Of a stretch of DNA of 64,000 nucleotides, positions 46,341 through 54,664 are shown in pieces. This DNA comes from Limimaricola sp. G21655-S1. Its GTDB lineage: Bacteria; Pseudomonadota; Alphaproteobacteria; Rhodobacterales; Rhodobacteraceae. Position numbers and translations under genes: made by a program. How positions within the stretch are numbered: the first letter of the stretch is position 1; each line of letters begins with the position of its first letter. The stretch spans positions 1-64,000 of the forward strand of contig NZ_JAPWGO010000002.1 of NCBI RefSeq assembly GCF_027213785.1, in the 5' to 3' direction. The notes beneath the pieces are model-generated. The model searched no databases. It was not told the DNA's origin and was given only the letters and a program-made list of their open reading frames with translations.

Positions 46341-47168
46341 TCACTTCGAAAACAGCACCGGGCGCTTGGCGCGCTGCATCAGGTCGCGCGTCACCGTGCC
46401 CAGCACGAAATCATAGGCCTTGGAATGCCCGAAGGCGCCCGTGGCGATGAAGCTCGCACCGGTCTCGAAGGCCTCGCGCTCGATCACCTCGGCGATGCGG
46501 CTCTCGCCCGGCGACCTGTGGGTGACGGTCGCCTTCATGCCGTGACGGCTGAACATCGCCGCCATCTCGTTGGCGGGATAGTCCTGTTCGCCGGGGTCCG
46601 GCGCCTTCTCGACGCTGAGCAGCGTCACCTCGGCACCCTCATCGAGCAGCAGGCGCGCGTCATGCGCGGCCCGCGTCGCCTCGCGCGTGGCGCTCCAGCC
46701 GATCACGGCCGAGGCTCCGAGCGCGCCGGGCTGGTAGCCCGGCGGGATCATCAGCACCGGGCGCCCCGCATGACGGATCAACTCCTCCTGCGGACGGCCC
46801 GCCGCATCCTTCTCGGGCCGCATGACGAGGACCAGGTCGGCGGCGCGGGCGCTTTCGCACAGGCGTTCGCCGATCGTGGCGAGGCGCGCCTCGAGACAGC
46901 GCCATTCGGGCGTCACGCCTTCGGCCTCCGCCGCCGCCTTGAAGGCGGTTTCGATCTCGAGGGCCGTGTCGCGCTGCCCGGCGCGGATCTGGGTCAGGAT
47001 CTCGCCGGTGACATACATCGAGACCGAGGCATGGACGACGGGATCAGGCAGCACATGAAGCCCGAGCAGATGCGCGCCATGCTGCCGCGCGAGCGCGGCG
47101 CCGGTCCGGGCCAGGGTCGGAGCGCTCGCGCCATCCGCAAAGCACAGGGCGATGGTACGGCAGGTCAT
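46341..47168 (-). CDS. Universal stress protein, tandem domain (USP-1)
   Basis: A 275-residue protein made of two UspA-like domains (about 1-140 and 145-275). Only the second retains the nucleotide-binding pattern (ATGAFGHSKAYDFVLGTVTRDLM). AGGAG precedes the ATG. It follows USP-2 after 37 bases and is probably cotranscribed from the promoter with the FNR-type box at 48137. Such proteins aid survival under oxygen limitation or energy stress. Confidence 0.9.
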   Translation of the reverse strand: MTCRTIALCFADGASAPTLARTGAALARQHGAHLLGLHVLPDPVVHASVSMYVTGEILTQIRAGQRDTALEIETAFKAAAEAEGVTPEWRCLEARLATIGERLCESARAADLVLVMRPEKDAAGRPQEELIRHAGRPVLMIPPGYQPGALGASAVIGWSATREATRAAHDARLLLDEGAEVTLLSVEKAPDPGEQDYPANEMAAMFSRHGMKATVTHRSPGESRIAEVIEREAFETGASFIATGAFGHSKAYDFVLGTVTRDLMQRAKRPVLFSK

Positions 47169-47205
47169 GGATCGTCTCCTTTCGAGGATCAGATGAATCA
47201 GGGGG

Positions 47206-48060
47206 TCAGTCGGGGATCGAGGGCGGCACGGCGAGGATGTCGCAGGGCGGGTCCGCCATGAGGCCGCGCGCCACGCTGCCCAGCAGCGCCTCGGACAGCC
47301 GCGAGCGGGTATGCGTCCCGAGCACCAGCAGATCGGTCGGCGCGGAACCGATCTCGTCGCGGATCGCCGAAACCGTCTCGCCCTCGATCAGTTCGCGGTC
47401 GGAGGGGCCGACGATATCCTCGATGCCACCGAGAAAGGTCTCCATGGCGGTTTCGGCCCGGGCCCGCGCGCGCAGCCGTTCACCCGACATCACGGAGCCA
47501 CGCGCCGTGCCGCGCAGCACCCCGCCGAACGGCACGGTATAGCAATGCAGCAGGCGGATGCGTGCCGCGGGCGCCAGCTTGCGCGCGACCACGAGCGCCT
47601 CGCGCGCGGCGCAGGAAAAATCCGTGGCAAGCAGGACCGAACGATAGGGCCGATCGCTGTCGTCACGCGCGACCAGCAGCGGCACGCCGCAGGCCTTTGC
47701 GACCCGTTCGACCGTGGTGCCGCGAAACAGGTCGATCAGGCCGGGATGCCGGTGCGCGCCGAGGATCAGCAGATCGGCGCCCTCCTCCACGACCCGGTCG
47801 AGGATTACCATCCAGTCGGTGCCGACGCCGATGCGCGCCACCACATCGAGTCCGAGGCGGTCGCGTAGGCCGATGGCCTGCCCTTCCAGCCGCGCCATGA
47901 GCGCCCTCTCGAAGGTCGCATGCAGATCGTCCGGCAGGCCGTCCTGCATGACATGCAGCAGCACGAGCTGCGCGCCGCATTCCCGGGCCAGCGTCGCGCC
48001 ACGCCGCAGCGCGATATCGCCCTGCTCGGCCATGTCGGTGGCAATCAATATCCTTTGCAT
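47206..48060 (-). CDS. Universal stress protein, tandem domain (USP-2)
   Basis: A 284-residue two-domain Usp protein. Domain one has ILIATDMAEQG and LLILGAHRHPGLIDLFRGTTVERV; domain two has VLLATDFSCAA and LLVLGTHTRSRLSEALLGSVARGL, both close to the ATP-binding G-x2-G-x9-G(S/T) pattern. GGAGG precedes the ATG. A near-perfect FNR-type box lies 77 bases upstream. It is the first gene of a two-gene unit with USP-1. Confidence 0.9.
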   Translation of the reverse strand: MQRILIATDMAEQGDIALRRGATLARECGAQLVLLHVMQDGLPDDLHATFERALMARLEGQAIGLRDRLGLDVVARIGVGTDWMVILDRVVEEGADLLILGAHRHPGLIDLFRGTTVERVAKACGVPLLVARDDSDRPYRSVLLATDFSCAAREALVVARKLAPAARIRLLHCYTVPFGGVLRGTARGSVMSGERLRARARAETAMETFLGGIEDIVGPSDRELIEGETVSAIRDEIGSAPTDLLVLGTHTRSRLSEALLGSVARGLMADPPCDILAVPPSIPD

Positions 48061-48136
48061 CAGCGGAGCCTCCGTTCGGGCGCTGGATCCGCCCTTCTGT
48101 CAGGATCGACCCTAGCCCCGCCGGTCCGAGAGCGCG

Positions 48137-48150
48137 TTGATCCAGGTCAA
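48137..48150. promoter_or_regulatory. FNR-type box upstream of USP-2
   Basis: TTGATCCAGGTCAA matches the FNR consensus TTGAT-N4-ATCAA at nine of ten defined positions. Its centre is about 84 bases before the USP-2 start, consistent with oxygen-responsive activation. Confidence 0.65.
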
Positions 48151-48237
48151 GCCGCCCGGTGCGGCCCGGTGCAGAATACCCGTGCATGGCAGCGGTCATT
48201 CGGCGACGCGTTCGCCCGAGCCTGCCCGGGGGCGCGA

Positions 48238-49080
48238 TCACCGCGCCTGCGGCAAACGGCCCGGATGCACCAAGAGGTCGCAGGGCAGATGGGCCAGCAA
48301 TTCCGACGCGACGCGGCCCATGGTCATCGGCACGTGCCCCTCGGCGCCATGTCGGCCGATGGCCAGCAGGTCGATCTCCTCGCGCGCCACCGCATCGAGC
48401 AGGGCCTGCGTCGCGCGTCCCTCGATCAGCCCGATATCGACCGTGACGCCATCCCGCGACAGGCGCTCCTGCATCTGCCGGAGCTGGATCAGCATCGGCT
48501 CCTCGATCTCGTCGCGGTCGTGCTTGGTGATGTCGCCGGTCTCGTCCATGCGGTAGCCGAGCCCCCCGAAGGGCACGCGGTAGGCATGCACGAGCCGCAT
48601 CATCGCCCCCTTTGCCAGCCGCGCGGCGAGACGCGCCGCCTCGGCATCGCGCGCCGCGAAGCTGGTGGCGGTCATCAGCCGGGCATAGGGGCGGACCGGC
48701 CGGTCCGACACCACGAGCACGGGGGCTTGCGACATCTGCACGCAGCGATGCAGCACGCTGCCGCGAAACAGGTCGAGAATGCCGCGATCGCGATGCGCGC
48801 CCATCACCACCAGATCGAAGCGCCGCTGCGCGATATGGTCGACGACCACGCGCCAGGGATGGCCGAAGCGCAGGTTCACCCGTGCCGCACCGGCGGTATC
48901 GCGCGACAGCATCTCGTACGCGGATTGCCCTGTCTCCTCGGCGAGGCGGCTCGGCAGGCTGTCATCGACCACGTGAAGAATTTCGAGTTCGGCCCCGAGC
49001 GTCGCCGCGAGTTGCAGCGCCCTTTCGAGGGCATGGCCGCTCCGGGCCGAGAGATCGCTCGCCATCAGGATGCCGGGCAT
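48238..49080 (-). CDS. Universal stress protein, tandem domain (USP-3)
   Basis: A 280-residue two-domain Usp protein: ILMASDLSARSGHA and VVMGAHRDRGILDLFRGSVLHRC in the first half, LLAIGRHGAEGHVPMTMGRVASEL in the second. It resembles USP-2 in layout, including the PVLVVSDRPVRPYARLMTATSF linker, so the two probably arose by duplication. GGGAGG precedes the ATG. It is 26 bases downstream of a small membrane-protein gene and shares its FNR-type promoter site. Confidence 0.9.
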   Translation of the reverse strand: MPGILMASDLSARSGHALERALQLAATLGAELEILHVVDDSLPSRLAEETGQSAYEMLSRDTAGAARVNLRFGHPWRVVVDHIAQRRFDLVVMGAHRDRGILDLFRGSVLHRCVQMSQAPVLVVSDRPVRPYARLMTATSFAARDAEAARLAARLAKGAMMRLVHAYRVPFGGLGYRMDETGDITKHDRDEIEEPMLIQLRQMQERLSRDGVTVDIGLIEGRATQALLDAVAREEIDLLAIGRHGAEGHVPMTMGRVASELLAHLPCDLLVHPGRLPQAR

Positions 49081-49106
49081 GGGGTTTCCTCCCTTGAAAT
49101 GGGCGA

Positions 49107-49550
49107 TCAGTGACGCGGCCGTCTCTGGCCGGTGCCGCGGGTCGTCGGATCGGTGACCGCCGTCACCGCAAGGTCGATCAGCGCGCCGATCAGCGTCGCT
49201 TCGGCGATCAGCCACCAAGCCCCCGGCCCCGGCTGCGGCAGCCATTCCGAGCGCGCCCAGACGACGCCCAAAGGCTCCTGCGCCACGAGCAGTAACACCA
49301 AGCCCATCCAGAACCCGATCCAGCCACCGCTAAAGCCGGCCGGCAGGTGGAAGTCGAACACCGGCACCCGGTCGAATTGTCCCGACAGCCCAACCAGCGC
49401 GCCCAGGATTACCGACCAGAGCACGATGCCCCACACCAGCATGGTTTCCGCCGCCGAAACCGGCGTCAGCAGCACCGGGGCTGCAAGCCCGAACACGAGA
49501 CCGAGCGACTTGGCCAGCGCCACGCGTTTCATCAGCGGTGTAAGCGTCAT
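49107..49550 (-). CDS. Small four-helix membrane protein, unknown function
   Basis: A 147-residue protein with four hydrophobic segments (about residues 13-33, 36-56, 73-96 and 112-131) and a basic C-terminus (TTRGTGQRRPRH). I do not recognise the family. AGGAGG lies before the ATG and an FNR-type box lies just upstream, overlapping the cytochrome c stop codon. It is cotranscribed with USP-3. A role in low-oxygen membrane physiology is inferred from this setting only. Confidence 0.75.
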   Translation of the reverse strand: MTLTPLMKRVALAKSLGLVFGLAAPVLLTPVSAAETMLVWGIVLWSVILGALVGLSGQFDRVPVFDFHLPAGFSGGWIGFWMGLVLLLVAQEPLGVVWARSEWLPQPGPGAWWLIAEATLIGALIDLAVTAVTDPTTRGTGQRRPRH

Positions 49551-49597
49551 GTCGAGGTCCTCCTGTCTTCAGTATCGACGGAGCACGGCGGCGCGCC

Positions 49598-49611
49598 TTG
49601 ATCTGGATCAT
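49598..49611. promoter_or_regulatory. FNR-type box overlapping the end of the cytochrome c gene
   Basis: TTGATCTGGATCAT matches TTGAT-N4-ATCAA at nine of ten defined positions. Its centre is about 54 bases before the membrane-protein start at 49550, a plausible activation distance. It overlaps the stop codon of the upstream cytochrome gene. Confidence 0.6.
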
Positions 49612-50027
49612 CCCTCCTGCAGCGTTTCGAGATAGTCGGAAAGCGCGACCAGTGGCTGCGGCGTCGGCGTGAGGATCCCGTCGCCGGTATCGACATGCAG
49701 GGTCGGGCCGGTGAAGACCTGCGAGTATTCGGGCATCACTGGCGCCGGGTCGTCCTGCCGGAAATAGCCGTTGATATAGGACATGACATGAACCATCGGG
49801 AACGGCTCGCCCTTGGCGCGCAGCCGCGTCAGGTCGGCCGGGGGCCGCGGCAGCCCCTCGGCCAGCGGCCCGTCGCCCCGCCCGCCCGCGCCATGACACG
49901 CGGCGCAGTTCTCCATGAAGAGCGCGCGCCCCGTGGGCAATTCCGGCTCCGGCACGGCGCAGGCGCCCAGCAGCGCCGCCCCCGTCAGCACGGCCGCGGT
50001 GATGATCGGTTTCATGTCCTGCTCCAT
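49608..50027 (-). CDS. Lipoprotein mono-haem cytochrome c
   Basis: A 139-residue class I cytochrome. A lipobox LLGAC places the lipidated Cys at residue 23, the haem motif CAACH is at residues 41-45, and PVMPEYSQ provides the likely axial Met. It would sit on the outer face of the inner membrane as an electron carrier. The start has GGAGG five bases upstream; an ATG four codons later also has GGAG. It is divergent from USP-4, with two perfect FNR-type boxes in the gap, consistent with use in low-oxygen respiration. Confidence 0.9.
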   Translation of the reverse strand: MEQDMKPIITAAVLTGAALLGACAVPEPELPTGRALFMENCAACHGAGGRGDGPLAEGLPRPPADLTRLRAKGEPFPMVHVMSYINGYFRQDDPAPVMPEYSQVFTGPTLHVDTGDGILTPTPQPLVALSDYLETLQEG

Positions 50028-50090
50028 CGATGCCTCCGGGCCCGTACCGGCCCCTGCCCCGAGCACTCGCCGCTCCGTCGCGGCGGCGCA

Positions 50091-50104
50091 TTGATCTGGA
50101 TCAA
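50091..50104. promoter_or_regulatory. Perfect FNR-type box (cytochrome c side)
   Basis: TTGATCTGGATCAA is a perfect TTGAT-N4-ATCAA site. Its centre lies about 70 bases before the cytochrome c start, in the divergent 165-base region shared with USP-4. Confidence 0.8.
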
Positions 50105-50122
50105 GCGTCACCGCCCGTCGGC

Positions 50123-50136
50123 TTGATCGGGATCAA
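50123..50136. promoter_or_regulatory. Perfect FNR-type box (USP-4 side)
   Basis: TTGATCGGGATCAA is a second perfect TTGAT-N4-ATCAA site, 32 bases centre-to-centre from the first. It lies about 63 bases before the USP-4 start. One box per divergent gene suggests both are FnrL/Dnr targets. Confidence 0.8.
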
Positions 50137-50192
50137 GGCGCGAGGGCATGCAAAGCGGCAGCCTCGACGCATCGCATTCACAGGAGAGACAC

Positions 50193-51035
50193 ATGCCCCG
50201 AGGAACCGTCGCCGTTCTGGCCACCGACGCCGCGCTGGATCGCGGGGCCATTGCCACCGCGCTCGCGCTCACCGAAACCGACGAGGCGCATCTCGACATC
50301 CATTGCCTCGGGATCGAAAGCACGCCGCCGGACGCCTATCTGGCGGGACCGGCGCTGATGCTGACCATGCCCGACCCGGAGGCCGCGCGCGAACGTGCCC
50401 GCGAGTTGGAGGCCGAGATCCGGCCGCTGATCCCGGCGCATCGCGGCAATGTGCAGCTACATCGCCACCACATCCGTGAAGGGCTCATCGGTTACGAAGT
50501 CGGACGGATTGCCCGGCTGGCCGATCGGATCGTCGCCGCCGCGCCCTATGGTCCCGAAGCGCGCCCGCTGCAGGTTGCGACGCTGGAAGCGGCGCTGTTC
50601 ACCGGCGGGCTGCCGGTGATCGTCGTTCCCGATGGCGGAGCCGAGATCGCGCCCAGCCCGTCCCGGCTGATGGTGGCTTGGGACGACAGCCGCGAAGCGA
50701 TGGTCGCGGTGCGCGCCGCCCTGCCGATGCTGCGCCGCGCGGGCTGCGTCGACGTGGTGATCGTCGATCCCGACGTACAGGTCGGCGACCGCTCCGATCC
50801 GGGCGGCGATCTCGCACTGTTTCTGGCGCGCAACGGGGTCAAGGTGGAGGTTTCGGTCCTGGCGCGCAGCCGGTTCCGTATCTCCGAGGTGCTGCGACGC
50901 CATGCCTTCGACACCGGCGCCGAGGCGGTGGTGATGGGGGCCTATGGCCATTCGCGGCTGCGCGAGCAGCTCTTCGGCGGCACCACGCGCGAGATGCTGA
51001 CCGCGGCGCGCATGCCGCTCGTACTCGCGCGCTGA
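50193..51035 (+). CDS. Universal stress protein, tandem domain (USP-4)
   Basis: A 280-residue two-domain Usp protein. The first domain is degenerate; the second has LMVAWDDSREAMVAV and AVVMGAYGHSRLREQLFGGTTREML, a good nucleotide-binding motif. AGGAGA lies before the ATG. It is the only plus-strand member of the stress cluster and ends against a strong hairpin facing the LuxR-type regulator. Confidence 0.9.
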   Translation: MPRGTVAVLATDAALDRGAIATALALTETDEAHLDIHCLGIESTPPDAYLAGPALMLTMPDPEAARERARELEAEIRPLIPAHRGNVQLHRHHIREGLIGYEVGRIARLADRIVAAAPYGPEARPLQVATLEAALFTGGLPVIVVPDGGAEIAPSPSRLMVAWDDSREAMVAVRAALPMLRRAGCVDVVIVDPDVQVGDRSDPGGDLALFLARNGVKVEVSVLARSRFRISEVLRRHAFDTGAEAVVMGAYGHSRLREQLFGGTTREMLTAARMPLVLAR

Positions 51036-51147
51036 GGCTTTCGGCGACCGCGATGTGCCGCGGCCAGTCATTGCCGGCTTCAAGGCGCACCGACACCAAG
51101 GCAGGGGCGGTATTGGCGGTATCGCGTATCGACGACGGGTCCTGTCA

Positions 51148-51181
51148 GGCGCTGCTCCGCAGTTGACCGCGGAGCAGCGCC
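51148..51181. terminator. Long GC hairpin between convergent genes
   Basis: Perfect 13-base arms GGCGCTGCTCCGC and GCGGAGCAGCGCC around an 8-base loop, between the ends of USP-4 (plus) and the LuxR-type gene (minus). No T-run follows, but the stem is strong enough to serve both directions. Confidence 0.65.
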
Positions 51182-51197
51182 TTCTCGCGACCGGAGG

Positions 51198-51962
51198 TCA
51201 GACCGGGTCCGGCGACAGCCCGCCGGAGGCGCGTCCGGAAGCCTCCGAATGGCTTTCGGGGTCAGCCGAGGCCCGGAGCGGCAAGGATAGTGCGACGGCC
51301 ACGGCGCCCGCACGATTACGAACGCTCAGGGCGCGATAGATCGCGCTGACATGCACCTTTACCGTGGCCTCGGCGAGATCGAGATGTCTGGCGATGGCCT
51401 TGTTGGTCATGCCTTCGGACAGGAGGGCCAGGACAACCGCCTGGCGCGGCGAGAGGCCCAGTTCCTCCTGATAGCGCCGTTCCGTCGTTGCGATGTGATC
51501 CCGTCCACCACTGCTACGGGACGAGGCGACGACCTCGATCTGCGGGCGTTCGGTTGCGAGATCGGGAAGATAGATGCCACCGTTCAGCACGATATCGATC
51601 GCTTGCCGGATCTGGGATGGCGATTGGAACCGCCCGATGAACCCGTGGACGCCGAGCGAAAGTGCGCTCAGGACGCTGGAACGGGAATACCGGCCTCCGA
51701 TACAGACGATGCTGGCCTTGGGGTAGCGGCGTTGCAGCATCATGACGGTAGAGCTGCCCTTTCGCGCCAATGTACCGGAGTCGATCATCACCAGGCGCAT
51801 GCCATAGGAATGCACGCGCCCCGGAAGCCCGACCAGTCCCTCCTCGGGCGAGGCAATGCAGATTCGGTCGCTGGTGCTCTGCTCGTTATATTCATGCAGG
51901 GCTTTGACTACTTCGTTGTCTTCACTCGTATCTGGAATAAGCGCTAAAATAGACACTGACAT
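51198..51962 (-). CDS. LuxR/NarL-type regulator with degenerate receiver domain
   Basis: A 254-residue protein. Residues 1-130 have the receiver fold: Asp61 in LVMIDSGT is at the phosphorylation position, but the usual Lys in the last loop is Arg (VHGFIGRF) and the Thr/Ser strand reads ICIGG, so phosphorylation may be altered or absent. Residues 165-230 are the LuxR HTH (LSPRQAVVLALLSEGMTNKAIARHL and VKVHVSAIYRAL). No sensor kinase gene is nearby. It faces away from the Asp-rich protein gene across an AT-rich region that contains a perfect palindrome. Confidence 0.88.
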   Translation of the reverse strand: MSVSILALIPDTSEDNEVVKALHEYNEQSTSDRICIASPEEGLVGLPGRVHSYGMRLVMIDSGTLARKGSSTVMMLQRRYPKASIVCIGGRYSRSSVLSALSLGVHGFIGRFQSPSQIRQAIDIVLNGGIYLPDLATERPQIEVVASSRSSGGRDHIATTERRYQEELGLSPRQAVVLALLSEGMTNKAIARHLDLAEATVKVHVSAIYRALSVRNRAGAVAVALSLPLRASADPESHSEASGRASGGLSPDPV

Positions 51963-52499
51963 GACCTTAAACCCACCAACAAGTCAAACTGAATAAAAAT
52001 ACACACCGTAGTCCCGTATTGTGCTTCGCACCCCCATACTTCCCTCGGCCCTCAAAGATAGTACCTTGGAATTAATTATCCGTCAATATACTAAAGATCG
52101 AAAGAATTACCATTAACAAATATAATACCCGGCCGGTGCGTAAAATGAGGCAAAGGTATTAATCGACCTTATTTGCTAGCCATAACTTCGGACCGTGACG
52201 GCCTGACCGGGGTACAATCCCGGGTTCACAAAGGACCCGAGCGACAGCGCTGCATGCCACCCCACGCCCTACTGGCAGGGCCTCCCTCGTCCGCCCCGCC
52301 AAAACGAAGCATATAAGCCCGAACGTGAGGCAAGCATAAACCAAGGTTTATGCCACGGCATCCGCCCTGCTTTCTGATCCGATAAACCTACGGATGATAG
52401 CCAGCGACAGCGAATCCCGATCTCCTCGTGGGGCGCAGCCGTCCGCCGAACCGGCCAATGACACTCGGATCACCTGCCGAGATCAAAAAGGATATTCCG
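51963..52499. other. AT-rich divergent intergenic region
   Basis: 537 bases between the LuxR-type gene and the first Asp-rich gene. Roughly 51980-52160 is conspicuously AT-rich compared with the rest of the window. The right half holds a CCGGG...CCCGG hairpin near 52206-52224 and a perfect palindrome at 52334-52353. No convincing gene was found; a 61-codon open frame on the minus strand lacks support. A small RNA is possible but unproven. Confidence 0.55.
52334..52353. promoter_or_regulatory. Perfect 20-bp palindrome, candidate operator
   Basis: GCATAAACC-AA-GGTTTATGC has perfect 9-base arms, and the two-base centre argues for a protein-binding site rather than an RNA hairpin. It lies 147 bases before the Asp-rich gene start. 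A further half-site ATAAACC occurs at 52382. The divergent LuxR-type regulator is the obvious candidate to bind it. Confidence 0.55.
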
Positions 52500-53222
52500 A
52501 TGAAACGAATTCTGTTGACTAGCACATTCCTGGCCGCATCCGCCTCCGCGCTTGCAGCCTCGCCCGCCGGCGAAGCCCTTTTGGAAAAATACAGAGAGGC
52601 CGGATACAGCCGCGTTCAGGTAAAGGAAGGCCCGAGTCAGATCAAAGTAGAGGCAACCTCGGGAAATCAGAAGGTCGAAGTCATATACGACTCGGCCACA
52701 ATGAGGATCATCAAGCAGGAAACCGAGATGGCCGGCGCGGATGACCGGCGCGCCGGGTTCGAACTGAGTCAGGAAAGCCGTGATTTCGTCGAGGTACGGC
52801 GGAGCGGCGGAGAAAGCCCCGTCGTGAGTGACACCGGCGGCGGCGGCGGGGGTGTCTCTGCTTCCGGAGAGGCACTTCTGCAGAAGTACAAGGAGGCTGG
52901 TTACAGCCGCGTCGAGGTCAAGGAGGGCCCGAACCAGATCAAGGTCGAAGCAACCTCGGGAAACCGGAAGACCGAAGTCATCTATGATTCCTCGACGATG
53001 AGGATCCTGAAGCAGGAAACCGAAGCAGCGGACGACGACGACCGGCGCAGCGGCTTCGAGTTGCGGCAGGAGGACCGTGACTTCCTCGATGTGCGGCGGC
53101 GGGACGAAGATGGCCGCTTCGACGATGATGATGACGACGACGACCGCGACGACGACGACGATGATGACGACGATCGCGACGACGATGATGACGATGATGA
53201 CGATGATGACGACGATCGCTGA
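52500..53222 (+). CDS. Secreted PepSY-like protein with duplicated domain and poly-Asp tail
   Basis: A 240-residue exported protein. Signal peptide MKRILLTSTFLAASASALAA is cleaved near residue 20. Two copies of an 80-residue PepSY-like domain (residues 22-101 and 121-200, offset 99) share GEALLxKYxEAGYSRVxVKEG and a VEVIYDS/TEVIYDS-type strand. A Gly-rich linker joins them. Residues 208-240 are almost pure Asp broken by single Arg. A tail of this kind should bind divalent cations. AAGGAT precedes the ATG. The function is not known; family assignment to PepSY is by pattern only. A second Asp-tailed gene follows. Confidence 0.85.
   Translation: MKRILLTSTFLAASASALAASPAGEALLEKYREAGYSRVQVKEGPSQIKVEATSGNQKVEVIYDSATMRIIKQETEMAGADDRRAGFELSQESRDFVEVRRSGGESPVVSDTGGGGGGVSASGEALLQKYKEAGYSRVEVKEGPNQIKVEATSGNRKTEVIYDSSTMRILKQETEAADDDDRRSGFELRQEDRDFLDVRRRDEDGRFDDDDDDDDRDDDDDDDDDRDDDDDDDDDDDDDR
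52563..52802 (+). repeat. Tandem domain repeat, copy A
   Basis: First of two related 240-base coding units within the Asp-rich gene; copy B starts 297 bases later (52860-53099). The protein copies are about 80% identical by eye, implying a recent internal duplication. Confidence 0.75.
52860..53099 (+). repeat. Tandem domain repeat, copy B
   Basis: Second copy of the PepSY-like coding unit. It differs from copy A mostly at third codon positions, indicating that selection has kept the protein sequence. Confidence 0.75.
53121..53219 (+). repeat. GAY-codon low-complexity repeat (poly-Asp tail 1)
   Basis: Thirty-three codons, nearly all GAC/GAT with CGC at intervals. The mixture of both Asp codons suggests maintenance at protein level rather than a fresh slippage expansion. 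Confidence 0.8.
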
Positions 53223-53298
53223 ATGGGTCAGGAGAACGGCCTACGGCTCTCGCATCGTCGGGTGTCTGGACGATCTGGAAACCGACTGAGAGAAAGGG

Positions 53299-53319
53299 CT
53301 GCCGGACTTGATCCGGCAG
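53299..53319 (+). other. Stem-loop between the two Asp-rich genes
   Basis: CTGCCGGA and TCCGGCAG form a perfect 8-base stem with a 5-base loop in the gap between the two genes. No U-run follows, so it may reduce or regulate read-through into the second gene. Confidence 0.55.
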
Positions 53320-53346
53320 CTCTCCGCATCCCGGGATGAGAGGCGC

Positions 53347-54018
<672 letters not shown>

Positions 54019-54058
54019 CATATGAGGACTTGATCGCCCCCTGTCGTCGGCATCGCCC

Positions 54059-54664
54059 GTGACTCGGGGCTGGCCTCTGACGGCGGTGCTGGCCGTGCAG
54101 GCCGTCTGCGGTCTCTTTTTTCTAGGCAATATCGCAATCTCGGTGCTCGGGCTCACCACGATCAGCTGGTTTGCGCATGAACTCATCGAGATTGGCGCCG
54201 CGATCGGGCTGATCCTCGGCAGCGTTCTCGGTGCCGTGGCGCTGTCCAAGGCCCGACGAAGGACCGCCTATGTCGAAGCCCAGCTTCAGGCGGCTTCGGG
54301 CGCCTTTTCCCAGATCCTGGAACAGCGTTTTATCGACTGGGGACTGACGCCGGCGGAGCGCGACGTCGCCCTGCTTTCGATCAAGGGAATGTCGATCAGT
54401 GAAATCGCCGATCTGCGCAACAGTCGCCCCGGCACGGTGAAGGCGCAGACCAGCGCGGTCTACCGCAAGGCCGGGGTTTCCGGACGCCCGCAACTGTTGA
54501 GCCAGTTCATCGACGAACTCATGTCGGATTCGATGCTGGAGCGCGACCTGAACCCGCCTGCCGCCTCGCCGAACCCCAACGGCCGTGATCGCGACGTTGC
54601 CGCTCCGTCGCCCCCTGAATCCGATCCCCTTGCCCCGACCAATAACCGCATCGCCGATAGCTAG
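54059..54664 (+). CDS. Membrane-anchored LuxR-type helix-turn-helix protein
   Basis: A 201-residue protein with two N-terminal transmembrane helices (about residues 7-30 and 41-64), a short linker, and a LuxR-type HTH at residues 95-155 (LTPAERDVALLSIKGMSISEIADL and PGTVKAQTSAVYRKAGV). A Pro-rich tail ends it. The DNA-binding domain would lie on the cytoplasmic side, tethered to the membrane. The start is a GTG, 41 bases after the second Asp-rich gene, so the three genes probably form one unit. It may sense an envelope signal linked to those exported proteins. Confidence 0.8.
   Translation: MTRGWPLTAVLAVQAVCGLFFLGNIAISVLGLTTISWFAHELIEIGAAIGLILGSVLGAVALSKARRRTAYVEAQLQAASGAFSQILEQRFIDWGLTPAERDVALLSIKGMSISEIADLRNSRPGTVKAQTSAVYRKAGVSGRPQLLSQFIDELMSDSMLERDLNPPAASPNPNGRDRDVAAPSPPESDPLAPTNNRIADS

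Noticed and set aside
52159-52344. 61-codon open frame on the minus strand in the AT-rich intergenic region
   Set aside because: No ribosome site, no recognisable product, and composition unlike the neighbouring genes; not supported as a gene.
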